The notes beneath the pieces were generated by a model. The model was given only the letters and a program-made list of their open reading frames with translations. It ran no database searches and was not told where the DNA came from. Positions 18,081-25,759 of a stretch of DNA of 64,000 bases are shown one piece after another. The translations under genes and the position numbers were made by a program. This DNA comes from Dyella flagellata (GTDB lineage Bacteria; Pseudomonadota; Gammaproteobacteria; Xanthomonadales; Rhodanobacteraceae). The stretch lies in assembly GCF_030160275.1 (NCBI RefSeq), contig NZ_BSOA01000020.1, positions 1 to 64,000 of the forward strand, written 5' to 3'. Every line of letters begins with the position of its first letter. The stretch's first letter is position 1.

Positions 18081-18974
18081 TTAAGCGGCATCCGCCAAGG
18101 ATGCCAGAGTCGCCAAGGCATTGCGTAGCTGCTCACGCGCCGCCCCCTGCTCCAGTTCCACCAGCGGCAGGCGTGGCATCGCCGTACCCAGCCCCAGTTC
18201 CGGCAGGCCGGCCTTCACCGCGATTGGATTGGGCGCGCAGTTGAGCGCCTGCACCAGCGGCTCCAGCACGGCATTGCAGCGCGCAGCGGCGGTGCGATCA
18301 CCCGCCGTGGCCGCATCGCACAGCGCACGGAAAGCCTTGGGCGCCAGATTGGCCACCACGGAAACCACGCCTGCAGCACCGGCCAGCATGGCCTGCGCCC
18401 CGCTGCCGTCGTCGCCGGACAGATAGACGAAATCCGGCCGCGCGAGTTCCACGCTGCGCTGGATGCGCTCGGCATCGGCGCGCGCTTCCTTGATCCCGAT
18501 GATGGCTGGGTGGTCGCGCAATACCTCGGTGGTTCCCGGCGCCAGATCGCAGGCCGTGCGGCTGGGCACGTTGTAGAGAATCACCGGCAGGCCACCGCGA
18601 TCGGCCACCTCCAGGAAGTGACGGCGCAGACCTTCCTGCGTGGGCCGCACGTAGTACGGCGCCACCACCAGGGCGGCATCCGCACCAAGCGCGCGCGCGC
18701 GTTGCGTAAGAGCCACTGTTTTGGCGGTAGCCGCCTCGCCGGTGCCGGCGATGACCGGAATACGGCCGGCGACATGCTCGACCGCATAGGCCAGCAGGCG
18801 ATCGTATTCATCGTGTTCGAGCATGTGGGCCTCGCCGGTGGAACCGGCAACGACCACCGCCTGGGTGCCGCCCGCGATCTGGAAATCGAGCAGACGGCCG
18901 AACGCCGCCAGGTCGAGCGCCCCATCCGAGCCGAATGGAGTGACCAGCGCGCAGACGCTTCCGTGAATCTTCAT
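18081..18974 (-). CDS. dapA: 4-hydroxy-tetrahydrodipicolinate synthase DapA
   Basis: DapA condenses pyruvate with aspartate semialdehyde in lysine and meso-diaminopimelate synthesis. The 297-residue TIM-barrel protein has GSVCALVTPF at the start, VVAGSTGEAHML (the usual GTTGE motif), YNVPSRTACDL with the catalytic Tyr, and GIKEARAD with the Schiff-base Lys. It is divergent from gcvR and followed by the BamC-like lipoprotein gene after 48 bp. Confidence 0.96.
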   Translation of the reverse strand: MKIHGSVCALVTPFGSDGALDLAAFGRLLDFQIAGGTQAVVVAGSTGEAHMLEHDEYDRLLAYAVEHVAGRIPVIAGTGEAATAKTVALTQRARALGADAALVVAPYYVRPTQEGLRRHFLEVADRGGLPVILYNVPSRTACDLAPGTTEVLRDHPAIIGIKEARADAERIQRSVELARPDFVYLSGDDGSGAQAMLAGAAGVVSVVANLAPKAFRALCDAATAGDRTAAARCNAVLEPLVQALNCAPNPIAVKAGLPELGLGTAMPRLPLVELEQGAAREQLRNALATLASLADAA

Positions 18975-19094
18975 GGCGCGTTCCGCACAAAAAACTTAGG
19001 ACATGGCATCTTACTTGCGGGCTCGCGGGACGGGCAAGTAAGCTGGCGTATCGTTCGTCGTCATCCCGCACGACGCGGGGGTCGCTTACCATCC

Positions 19095-19658
19095 ATGTCC
19101 ACCAACCCTTTTTCCGCGCGATCCAGCAACGACCACCAACTGCTGATCCAGACCCTGACCCCGGCCACGCGCACGCCGCTGCTTGCACTGGCCCGGCGCA
19201 TCGCCGATGCCGGCTGCAATCTTTCCGATGCGCGTGTATCGACCATCGGCGCGGACACCTCGCTTACCCTGCTCGCCAGCGGCGCCTGGGATGCCGTGGC
19301 CAAGCTCGAAACCGCCTTGACCAAGTTGGCGCGCGAGGAAGAACTGCGTCTTACGCATTACCGCACCAACCCGCGCGAGCCTAGCGGCCACTTGCTGCCG
19401 TACCTGGTGGAAGTGGTGTCCTCCGATCGTCCCGGCATCCTGGTCAAGATCGTCGATTTCTTCAGCCGCCACGACATCAGCGTCGAGCAGCTCAGCTCGA
19501 TGCGCTACCAGGCGATGCAGACCGGTGCGGCGATGTTCCAGGCGCAATTCACCATCGGGGTGCCGGACAAATTGCACATCGCCGCCTTGCGCGACGATTT
19601 CCTGGAATTCTGCGACGGCCTGAACCTGGATGCCATCATGGATCCGGTGAAGTTCTAG
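19095..19658 (+). CDS. gcvR: GcvR-like glycine cleavage system regulator (two ACT domains)
   Basis: GcvR proteins sense glycine and restrain GcvA; they have no DNA-binding domain. The 187-residue product has two ACT-type regions: LLIQTLTPATRTPLLALARRI at about residues 16-36 and LVEVVSSDRPGILVKIVDFF at about 100-120. The ATG at 19095 is the first that gives the family N-terminus; the open frame continues upstream into dapA but reads as antisense. The gene lies divergent to dapA and upstream of bcp, as in Escherichia coli (dapA-gcvR-bcp). Confidence 0.9.
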   Translation: MSTNPFSARSSNDHQLLIQTLTPATRTPLLALARRIADAGCNLSDARVSTIGADTSLTLLASGAWDAVAKLETALTKLAREEELRLTHYRTNPREPSGHLLPYLVEVVSSDRPGILVKIVDFFSRHDISVEQLSSMRYQAMQTGAAMFQAQFTIGVPDKLHIAALRDDFLEFCDGLNLDAIMDPVKF

Positions 19659-19693
19659 GAATGCGACGCCCGCTGTCTGTTCGCTTTGCAGAT

Positions 19694-19717
19694 GCCGGGA
19701 TTGTCATCCCGGCCTAG
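19694..19717. repeat. Single diverged GTAG-REP
   Basis: GCCGGGATTGTCATCCCGGC followed by CTAG is a variant of the palindrome with compensatory changes that keep the stem. It lies between gcvR and bcp. Confidence 0.65.
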
Positions 19718-19864
19718 GGGCGCAATTCGGACCCCCGCCTTAGGCCCGGTGAAATTCTAGAATGCTCCGCCTTTTGCCATCTGACAAGGCTGTTTCCGTA
19801 ACGTTTGCCGCGCTAGTCTCCGCCACAGCTAATGGCATTACCCAAGCTGGCTACCGGAGAGCCC

Positions 19865-20326
19865 ATGCCCGAACTAGGCAAGAAAGTCCCCAAGCTGCAA
19901 GGCGTCACCGGCGACGGCAGTACGCTGAAACTCGATTCACTCAAAGGCCAATGGGTAGTGCTCTACTTCTACCCCAAGGACAGCACCCCCGGTTGCACCA
20001 CTGAAGCCAAAGACTTCCGCGACCTCCATCCCAAGTTCAAGAAGCGCCATGCCGAAATCATCGGCGTCTCGCGCGACTCGGTGAAATCCCACGCCAACTT
20101 CACCAGCAAGCAGGAACTGCCGTTCCCGCTGGTGTCCGATGCGGACGAAGCCTGGTGCCAGGCCTTCGACGTGATCCACGAAAAAGTGCTGTACGGAAAG
20201 CGTCATATGGGCGTGGTACGCAGTACCTTTCTGATCGACCCCGACGGCAAGCTCGCCGCGGAATGGCGGGGCGTGAAAGTGCCCGGCCATGCCCAGGCGG
20301 TGCTCGACGCCATTCCTGCCCGGTGA
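19865..20326 (+). CDS. bcp: Thioredoxin-dependent peroxiredoxin Bcp (PrxQ type)
   Basis: Bcp reduces hydrogen and organic peroxides with a peroxidatic cysteine. From the ATG at 19865, which has a GGAGAG site, the product is 153 residues. Family motifs are YFYPKDSTPGCTTEA with the peroxidatic Cys44, and FLIDPDGKLAAEW. The resolving cysteine found five residues later in many PrxQ proteins is replaced (CTTEA), leaving Cys98 as a candidate resolving residue. An upstream ATG at 19832 is possible. The dapA-gcvR-bcp synteny supports the name. Confidence 0.92.
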   Translation: MPELGKKVPKLQGVTGDGSTLKLDSLKGQWVVLYFYPKDSTPGCTTEAKDFRDLHPKFKKRHAEIIGVSRDSVKSHANFTSKQELPFPLVSDADEAWCQAFDVIHEKVLYGKRHMGVVRSTFLIDPDGKLAAEWRGVKVPGHAQAVLDAIPAR

Positions 20327-20403
20327 TTCTTACGTCCGTCCACATCGCCAGCGATTTACGTGACGCAACCTATCCCCCTCCTGCCTCGTGAGGTTACTTC
20401 CGC

Positions 20404-21783
20404 ATGACCGGAAGCAAGCGCATTTACGCCCTCGACACCAACGTGCTACTGCATGACCCGACCTCGCTGTTCCGTTTCGAGGAGCACGACATCTTCATCC
20501 CGATGACGGTGCTGGAAGAGCTGGACGAAAAGAAGAAAGGCGCCTCGGAAGTTTCGCGCAACGGACGCCAGGTCAGCCGCTTCCTCAACGAATTGATCGT
20601 ACGCGGCAACGGCCACGGCATCAGCAATGGCCTGGAACTGGAAAACCCCGAAGGCGTCTCGCTAAGGCGCGGCGGCGCGGTTGGCCGGCTGTATTTCCAG
20701 CAGCGCACCACCAATGGGCATGGCAAGGCCGATAACCTGATCCTTTCGGCTGTTATTGAGCTGAAGGAAGAAAATCCCGGTCGCGCGGTCATCCTGGTTA
20801 CCAAGGACATCAACCTGCGCATCAAGGCCAAGATTTACGGCATCGATGCGGAGGATTACGAGAACGATCGCGCGCTGGACGATTTCGCCCTGCTCTACAC
20901 CGGCTCGGCGCAACTGCCGGAAGACTTCTGGGATCGTCACCCGGAGGTGCAGTCGTGGAACGAACGCGGCCGTACTTTCTACAAAGTCGATCGTCACAAG
21001 GACGAAGATTGGCATCCCCAACAGTGCCTGTTCCTGCCCGGCGACAACAGCGTGGAGTTGCGCGTGCTGCACGTCGACGATGTGCGCGCGACGCTGGTGT
21101 TGCTCGATGATCACAGCCATACCAATCACAGCGTGTGGGGCATCGCCGCGCGTAACCGCGAGCAGAATTTCGCGCTCAACGTACTGATGGATCCGGATGT
21201 GGATTTCGTGACCCTGCTCGGCACCGCCGGCACCGGCAAGACCTTGCTGGCGCTGGCCGCAGGCCTGGCGCAGGTGATGGATCAGCAGCGCTACCGCGAA
21301 ATCATCATGACGCGCGCCACGGTTTCGGTCGGCGAGGACATCGGCTTCCTGCCCGGCACCGAGGAAGAAAAGATGACGCCGTGGATGGGCGCGCTGACCG
21401 ACAACCTCGAAGTGCTCGCCAACCCCGAAGAAGGCGGCAGCTGGGGGCGCCAGGCCACCAATGACCTGCTGGCCTCGCGCATCAAGATTCGTTCGCTCAA
21501 CTTCATGCGCGGACGCACCTTCCTCTCGCGCTACCTGATCATCGACGAGGCGCAGAACCTCACGCCGAAGCAGATGAAAACCTTGATCACCCGCGCCGGC
21601 CCCGGCACCAAGATCGTATGCCTGGGCAATGTGGAGCAGATCGATACCCCCTACCTCACCGAGACCACCTCGGGCCTGACGTATGCGGTCGATCGCTTCA
21701 AGCATTGGGCGCATTCGGCGCATATCACTCTGCGCCGCGGCGAGCGTTCGCGTTTGGCGGATTTCGCCTCCGAAGCGTTGTAA
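20404..21783 (+). CDS. PIN-domain PhoH-family ATPase
   Basis: This 459-residue protein joins an N-terminal PIN nuclease domain (about 1-150; acidic residues in YALDTNVLLHDP and VLEELDEKK) to a C-terminal PhoH ATPase (about 225-459; Walker A LLGTAGTGKTLLAL, Walker B LIIDEAQNLTP). Such PhoH2-type proteins have been described as RNA helicase/RNase enzymes. It is distinct from the short PhoH of the ybeZ operon. The gene is followed by a strong palindrome and thiD. Confidence 0.93.
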   Translation: MTGSKRIYALDTNVLLHDPTSLFRFEEHDIFIPMTVLEELDEKKKGASEVSRNGRQVSRFLNELIVRGNGHGISNGLELENPEGVSLRRGGAVGRLYFQQRTTNGHGKADNLILSAVIELKEENPGRAVILVTKDINLRIKAKIYGIDAEDYENDRALDDFALLYTGSAQLPEDFWDRHPEVQSWNERGRTFYKVDRHKDEDWHPQQCLFLPGDNSVELRVLHVDDVRATLVLLDDHSHTNHSVWGIAARNREQNFALNVLMDPDVDFVTLLGTAGTGKTLLALAAGLAQVMDQQRYREIIMTRATVSVGEDIGFLPGTEEEKMTPWMGALTDNLEVLANPEEGGSWGRQATNDLLASRIKIRSLNFMRGRTFLSRYLIIDEAQNLTPKQMKTLITRAGPGTKIVCLGNVEQIDTPYLTETTSGLTYAVDRFKHWAHSAHITLRRGERSRLADFASEAL

Positions 21784-21790
21784 CCTCCAT

Positions 21791-21824
21791 GGCCGTCATT
21801 CCCGCTCTCGCGGGAATGACGGCC
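21791..21824. repeat. GTCATTCCCGC palindrome
   Basis: The 15-bp perfect stem GGCCGTCATTCCCGC with its reverse complement is closed by a 4-nt loop. It shares its core with the ends of the element at 12396-12523. It lies between phoH and thiD, 28 bp before the thiD start, and could attenuate read-through. Confidence 0.8.
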
Positions 21825-21852
21825 AGACAAGATTACGCATCACGGAATTCTG

Positions 21853-22638
21853 ATGAGGACCGCCCCTCCACCCATCGCCCTCACCATCGCCGGTTCCGAT
21901 TCCGGCGGAGGCGCAGGTATCCAGGCCGATCTGAAAACCTTCCATGCACATGCCGTGCACGGCCTCTCGGTGATCGCCGCCATCACTTCGCAAAACACGC
22001 GCGGTGTCACTGCGGTGCATCCGGTGCCGACCACGCATATCCGCAGTCAGCTCACCGCAGTGTTCGATGACTTTGCCATTGCGGCCGTGAAAACCGGCAT
22101 GCTGGGCAATGCGGCCACGGTACGGTTGGTGGCGCGGGAACTCAGGAAGCGAAAGCCGGCCTGGGTAGTGATCGATCCCGTGATGATCTCGACCAGCGGT
22201 TCGCGATTGCTGGACGAAGATGCGATCGAGGCGGTGATCAACGATCTGTTGCCACTTGCCGATGTGCTCACGCCGAACCTGCCCGAGGCTGAAGCGCTGC
22301 TAGGCCACTCGCTGCGCACGCCGAAACAACTTACGGATGCCGGGCACGCCTTGCGCTCGCTCGGCGCACACGCCGTGTTGCTGAAAGGCGGTCACGGACG
22401 CGGCAACGATGTGGTCGACCGTTATTTCGATGAACGGGGTCTGATGGAAATCCGCCATGCCCGCCTTCCCTGTGAAGGCCACGGTACCGGCTGCACCCTG
22501 GCTTCGGCCATCGCTGCTGGGCTGGCCAAGGGCGCCACACCACGCCAGGCGGTACGCCGGGCGGTTGCCTATGTGCAACGCGCGCTGAAAAACGGCTACC
22601 GGCCCGGTGTAGGCACGGCGTACACCCTTCGTCACTGA
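21853..22638 (+). CDS. thiD: Hydroxymethylpyrimidine/phosphomethylpyrimidine kinase ThiD
   Basis: ThiD phosphorylates HMP and HMP-P for thiamine synthesis. The 261-residue protein has the family start [21 protein letters not shown], the AVKTGMLG segment, [23 protein letters not shown] and the nucleotide-binding [13 protein letters not shown]. No other thi genes are adjacent and no TPP riboswitch is visible upstream. Confidence 0.96.
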   Translation: MRTAPPPIALTIAGSDSGGGAGIQADLKTFHAHAVHGLSVIAAITSQNTRGVTAVHPVPTTHIRSQLTAVFDDFAIAAVKTGMLGNAATVRLVARELRKRKPAWVVIDPVMISTSGSRLLDEDAIEAVINDLLPLADVLTPNLPEAEALLGHSLRTPKQLTDAGHALRSLGAHAVLLKGGHGRGNDVVDRYFDERGLMEIRHARLPCEGHGTGCTLASAIAAGLAKGATPRQAVRRAVAYVQRALKNGYRPGVGTAYTLRH

Positions 22639-22642
22639 ACAG

Positions 22643-22670
22643 CTAGGCTGGGATTATCATCCCAGCCTAC
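22643..22670. repeat. Single GTAG-REP (CTAG at the left end)
   Basis: A palindrome of the form CTAGGCTGGGAT-TATC-ATCCCAGCCTAC lies between thiD and lpxO, both on the plus strand. Confidence 0.8.
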
Positions 22671-22726
22671 GCGCTATTTATTTGCCGTAAAATTGGCCAC
22701 CGGCCCCGGCCATCGCCGCTTTCACC

Positions 22727-23674
22727 ATGGATTTCCTCAGCCCTCGCTTCATCGTTCTCTACTTGCTGCTGGCCTTCGTGCTGTGCGTGCTATTGGTGCA
22801 TCTGCGTGGACGGGCACGGCTGCGCTTCGATCGCCAGTTGGTGGACCACTCGGCCGTGTTCGCGCCTTACAACCTGCTCATGTATGCCTTCTCGGCCGTG
22901 CCGGCGCGCCCGATCCTCGATCGCGGCGGCTTTCCGCAGCTCGATCTGCTAAAGGACCAATGGCAGACGATTCGCGACGAAGCCCTGCAGCTGTTCGACG
23001 AAGGCCATATCCGCGCCGCTGAAAGACACAACGACGCCAGCTTCAACAGCTTCTTCAAGCAGGGCTGGAAGCGCTTTTACCTGAAGTGGTACGGCGAGCC
23101 GCTGGCTTCGGCCGAAAGCTTGTGCCCGAAAACGGTAGCGCTGCTCAATGCCATTCCCAGCGTGAAAGCGGCGATGTTCGCCACCCTCGCGCCGCACAGC
23201 AAACTCAATCCGCACCGCGATCCCTTTGCCGGCTCGCTGCGCTACCACCTGGGGCTGATCACGCCGAACTCGCGCGATTGCCGCATCTTCGTCGACGGCG
23301 AAGAACACGCCTGGGGCGATGGCAAGGACGTGGTGTTCGACGAAACCTACGTGCACTGGGTGGAAAACAACACCGACCAGACGCGCGTCATCCTGTTCGC
23401 CGACGTCGAGCGCCCGCTGCGCACGCGCCTGATGAGCGCCATTAATCACCGGGTAGGTGCTTTCATGGGCAAGATCACCGCCTCGCCGAATACCGAGTCG
23501 CCGGAAGAAAAAGTCGGCTTCGTCAACCGCGTGTTTGCGCTCAACCAGCGTGGACGCGAGCGCAACCGCGCCTTCAAGAAGAAGTACCCGAAGCTGTTCC
23601 GCGCAGTGAAGTACGTGGGCATGCTGATCTTCATCTGGCTGGTATTCCTGGCGCCCTGGCCGTTCGTTCGCTGA
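22727..23674 (+). CDS. lpxO: LpxO-like aspartyl/asparaginyl beta-hydroxylase
   Basis: This Fe(II)/2-oxoglutarate dioxygenase is most like LpxO, which hydroxylates a secondary acyl chain of lipid A at the inner membrane. The 315-residue protein has an N-terminal membrane helix (about 8-25), the double-stranded beta-helix with the metal motif HRDPFAGSLRYHLGL (His-x-Asp) and the second His in DETYVHWVENNT, and a second hydrophobic helix at the C-terminus (about 295-312). Two flanking membrane helices are characteristic of LpxO. Substrate is inferred from family. Confidence 0.85.
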   Translation: MDFLSPRFIVLYLLLAFVLCVLLVHLRGRARLRFDRQLVDHSAVFAPYNLLMYAFSAVPARPILDRGGFPQLDLLKDQWQTIRDEALQLFDEGHIRAAERHNDASFNSFFKQGWKRFYLKWYGEPLASAESLCPKTVALLNAIPSVKAAMFATLAPHSKLNPHRDPFAGSLRYHLGLITPNSRDCRIFVDGEEHAWGDGKDVVFDETYVHWVENNTDQTRVILFADVERPLRTRLMSAINHRVGAFMGKITASPNTESPEEKVGFVNRVFALNQRGRERNRAFKKKYPKLFRAVKYVGMLIFIWLVFLAPWPFVR

Positions 23675-23676
23675 GC

Positions 23677-23703
23677 TGTCACGTTTCTCAACGCTCACAC
23701 GTC
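23677..23703 (+). promoter_or_regulatory. ECF41-type promoter of the sigma-factor gene
   Basis: TGTCACG (23677-23683) and CGTC (23700-23703) are separated by 16 bp, matching the promoter type described for ECF41 sigma factors. It ends 29 bp before the sigma gene, which suggests autoregulation. The same arrangement recurs at 24596-24622 and 25146-25172. Confidence 0.8.
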
Positions 23704-23732
23704 CTGGTTATAAGCCTTGACCGGAACCCACC

Positions 23733-24632
23733 ATGGACGCCCACACCAGCCTGTTCCAGCAACACCGCCCGCGCCTGCTCGGGCTCGCCTACCGCATGCT
23801 TGGCACCCAAGCCGATGCCGAGGACGTATTGCACGACGCCTGGCTGCGCTGGCATGCGCAGGACAAGGCCGGCCTGGATGATGCCGAAGCCTGGCTGGTG
23901 ACCGTCACCACCCGCCTCGCCCTGGACCGCCTGCGCCATGCCAAGGTGGAACGCGAGCACTACACCGGCCCCTGGCTGCCCGAGCCACTGGTGGAGCCCG
24001 AGGCGCAGCCTGATTCGCAAGCGGAACAGGCCCAAACGCTCACTCACTCCTTTCTGCTGATGCTCGAACGGCTGAGCCCGGAAGAGCGCGCGGCGTTCCT
24101 GCTGCGCGAAGTGTTCGATTACAGCCACGCCGAAGCCGCGACCATCCTTGGCATTACCGAGGAATCCTGCCGTCAGCGCGCGCATCGGGCCAAACAGCGG
24201 CTGCGCGAGGAGCGCGTTCGCTTCAGTGCCAACGCGCAGACCCAGCGGCGCCTGCTGGAGCGCTTCGCCTTGACCTTGCGGCAGCCCACCGAGGAAAACC
24301 TGCGCTCCCTGCTGGCCGAGGATGCGATGCAGGTCGCCGACGGCGGCGGTCTCGTCTCGGCCACCTTGCGGCCCCTGCTCGGCGGCGAACGGATCGCGCG
24401 CCTGTATCTGCAGATCCACAAGCACGAGCAAGGCCACGACATCCGACGCGACCTGCGTGTGGTGAACGGCGAACCGGCACTCCTGACCTGGGTGGATGGC
24501 CAGTTGGTCACCGTCATTTGGATCGAGTGCGACGGCGAGCGCATTACTGCCCTGCACGCATTGCGCAATCCGCAAAAATTGGCGCGACTGGCCGCTGTCA
24601 CGAAATCGCCGACTGGGCCGTCCTTGCATTGA
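23733..24632 (+). CDS. ECF41-family RNA polymerase sigma factor with SnoaL-like C-terminal domain
   Basis: This is an extracytoplasmic-function sigma factor that carries its own regulatory domain instead of an anti-sigma partner. The 299-residue protein has sigma region 2 (about 8-75), region 4 (about 105-165) and a SnoaL_2 fold (about 175-285). ECF41 hallmarks are visible: GPWLPEPL in the linker, DGGG in the C-terminal domain (followed by Leu, where many family members have Lys) and NPQKL near the end. The two genes downstream encode carboxymuconolactone-decarboxylase-like proteins, the usual partner of ECF41, and each has a copy of the same promoter motif. Confidence 0.93.
   Translation: MDAHTSLFQQHRPRLLGLAYRMLGTQADAEDVLHDAWLRWHAQDKAGLDDAEAWLVTVTTRLALDRLRHAKVEREHYTGPWLPEPLVEPEAQPDSQAEQAQTLTHSFLLMLERLSPEERAAFLLREVFDYSHAEAATILGITEESCRQRAHRAKQRLREERVRFSANAQTQRRLLERFALTLRQPTEENLRSLLAEDAMQVADGGGLVSATLRPLLGGERIARLYLQIHKHEQGHDIRRDLRVVNGEPALLTWVDGQLVTVIWIECDGERITALHALRNPQKLARLAAVTKSPTGPSLH
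24596..24622 (+). promoter_or_regulatory. ECF41-type promoter of the first AhpD-like gene
   Basis: TGTCACG (24596-24602), 16 bp, CGTC (24619-24622). It lies inside the last codons of the sigma gene. The bases that follow (CTTGCATTGAACGGCC) are almost repeated after the third promoter, which suggests that promoter and gene were duplicated as a unit. Confidence 0.82.
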
Positions 24633-24670
24633 ACGGCCAATTCTGGCCGCCTCATTCAAGGAGTTCCCCC

Positions 24671-25129
24671 ATGTCCCGTTTCAACATCCAGAAGCATTTT
24701 CAGGCTGTGCAGCCGCTGTTCGCCCTGAGCAAGCACATCAAGGCCGGCACGCTGGAGCCGGCACTGATCGAGCTGGTGCTGATGCGCGTCTCCCAGATCA
24801 ACGGCTGCGCCTACTGCCTGGATATGCATAGCAAGGACGCACGCGCCGCCGGCGAGACCGAGCAGCGCCTGTACGTGCTGGCCGGCTGGCGCGAAGCGCC
24901 GTTCTACAGCGAGCGCGAACGCGCAGCCTTCGCCTGGGCCGAGGCGCTCACCCGGCCGGTTCCCGGCAACCCGGTGCCGGATGCCCTCTATGAAGAGGTG
25001 CGCCGTCAGTTCAACGAAAAGGAGCTGGTCGAACTCACCCTGCTGGTGACGAACGTCAATACCTGGAACCGGATCAACCTGGCGGCACATACCGTGGCGG
25101 GCGACTACAAGCCCGGCATGTTCGGCTGA
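24671..25129 (+). CDS. AhpD/carboxymuconolactone-decarboxylase-like protein, first ECF41 target
   Basis: The protein belongs to the alkylhydroperoxidase AhpD-like helical family. The 152-residue product carries the redox motif CAYCLDMHS (CxxC with the conserved His) at about residue 46-54, within MRVSQINGCAYC. It is probably a peroxide- or disulfide-related enzyme; the substrate is unknown. A strong AAGGAG site precedes the ATG by eight bases. It is preceded by an ECF41-type promoter and is a close paralogue of the next gene. Confidence 0.9.
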   Translation: MSRFNIQKHFQAVQPLFALSKHIKAGTLEPALIELVLMRVSQINGCAYCLDMHSKDARAAGETEQRLYVLAGWREAPFYSERERAAFAWAEALTRPVPGNPVPDALYEEVRRQFNEKELVELTLLVTNVNTWNRINLAAHTVAGDYKPGMFG

Positions 25130-25145
25130 GTACGATGGGGCAGCC

Positions 25146-25172
25146 GGTCACGAAATGGCCGGCTGCCACGTC
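25146..25172 (+). promoter_or_regulatory. ECF41-type promoter of the second AhpD-like gene
   Basis: GGTCACG (25146-25152), 16 bp, CGTC (25169-25172), then CTTGAATTGAACGGCC. The first base of the -35 motif differs from the other two copies. It lies between the two paralogous AhpD-like genes, about 50 bp before the second. Confidence 0.78.
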
Positions 25173-25221
25173 CTTGAATTGAACGGCCCTGCAAGGGCCT
25201 CACGCCGACGAGGATTCGACC

Positions 25222-25683
25222 ATGCAACGTTTCTCCTACGATACCTATCCCGAAGCCATGAAGCCGCTGTTCGCCATGTGGAAGCATGTCGAACACTCGG
25301 GACTCGAAAAGAACCTGATGCACCTGGTGATGATGCGCGCCTCCCAGCTCAATGGCTGCACCTATTGCATGGACATGCACAGCAAGGAAGCACGCGCCGA
25401 AGGTGAAAGCGAACAGCGCCTATACCTGCTGCAGGCATGGCGCGAAGCGCCGGTCTACAGCGAACGCGAGCGTGCCGCGCTCGCCTGGTGCGAAGTGGTG
25501 ACCCGGCTCGATCCTGCGCACGGCGTGCCGGATGACATCTACGAACAGGCGCGCGCCCAGTTCAGCGAAAAGGAACTGATGGACCTGAACCTGCTGGTGA
25601 TCACCATCAATAGCTGGAATCGCATCGCGATACCTTCAAAGAAGGCGCCGGATTACCAGGTGCCAACGCGCAAGGTGGCGTGA
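25222..25683 (+). CDS. AhpD/carboxymuconolactone-decarboxylase-like protein, second ECF41 target
   Basis: This 153-residue paralogue of the preceding gene has the CTYCMDMHS redox motif at about residues 46-54 and the same WREAPVYSERERAALAW and FSEKELMDLNLLV segments. It has its own ECF41-type promoter. The tandem pair and duplicated promoters point to a local duplication. Function beyond the family is not known. Confidence 0.9.
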   Translation: MQRFSYDTYPEAMKPLFAMWKHVEHSGLEKNLMHLVMMRASQLNGCTYCMDMHSKEARAEGESEQRLYLLQAWREAPVYSERERAALAWCEVVTRLDPAHGVPDDIYEQARAQFSEKELMDLNLLVITINSWNRIAIPSKKAPDYQVPTRKVA

Positions 25684-25693
25684 ATTGGGCAAG

Positions 25694-25716
25694 TTAGGCT
25701 GGGATGAAATCCCAGC
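25694..25716. repeat. Single GTAG-REP, degenerate
   Basis: TTAGGCTGGGATGAAATCCCAGC lacks the right-hand CCTAC end. It lies between the convergent AhpD-like gene and idh. Confidence 0.7.
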
Positions 25717-25719
25717 AAA

Positions 25720-25742
25720 GCCCCCGGACTACCGCCGGGGGC
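25720..25742. terminator. GC-rich hairpin after idh
   Basis: GCCCCCGG and CCGGGGGC form an 8-bp stem with a 7-nt loop. Only a short T-rich stretch follows on the minus strand, so it is a weak candidate terminator for idh. Confidence 0.5.
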
Positions 25743-25759
25743 AGCGGAGCGTTTGAGCT

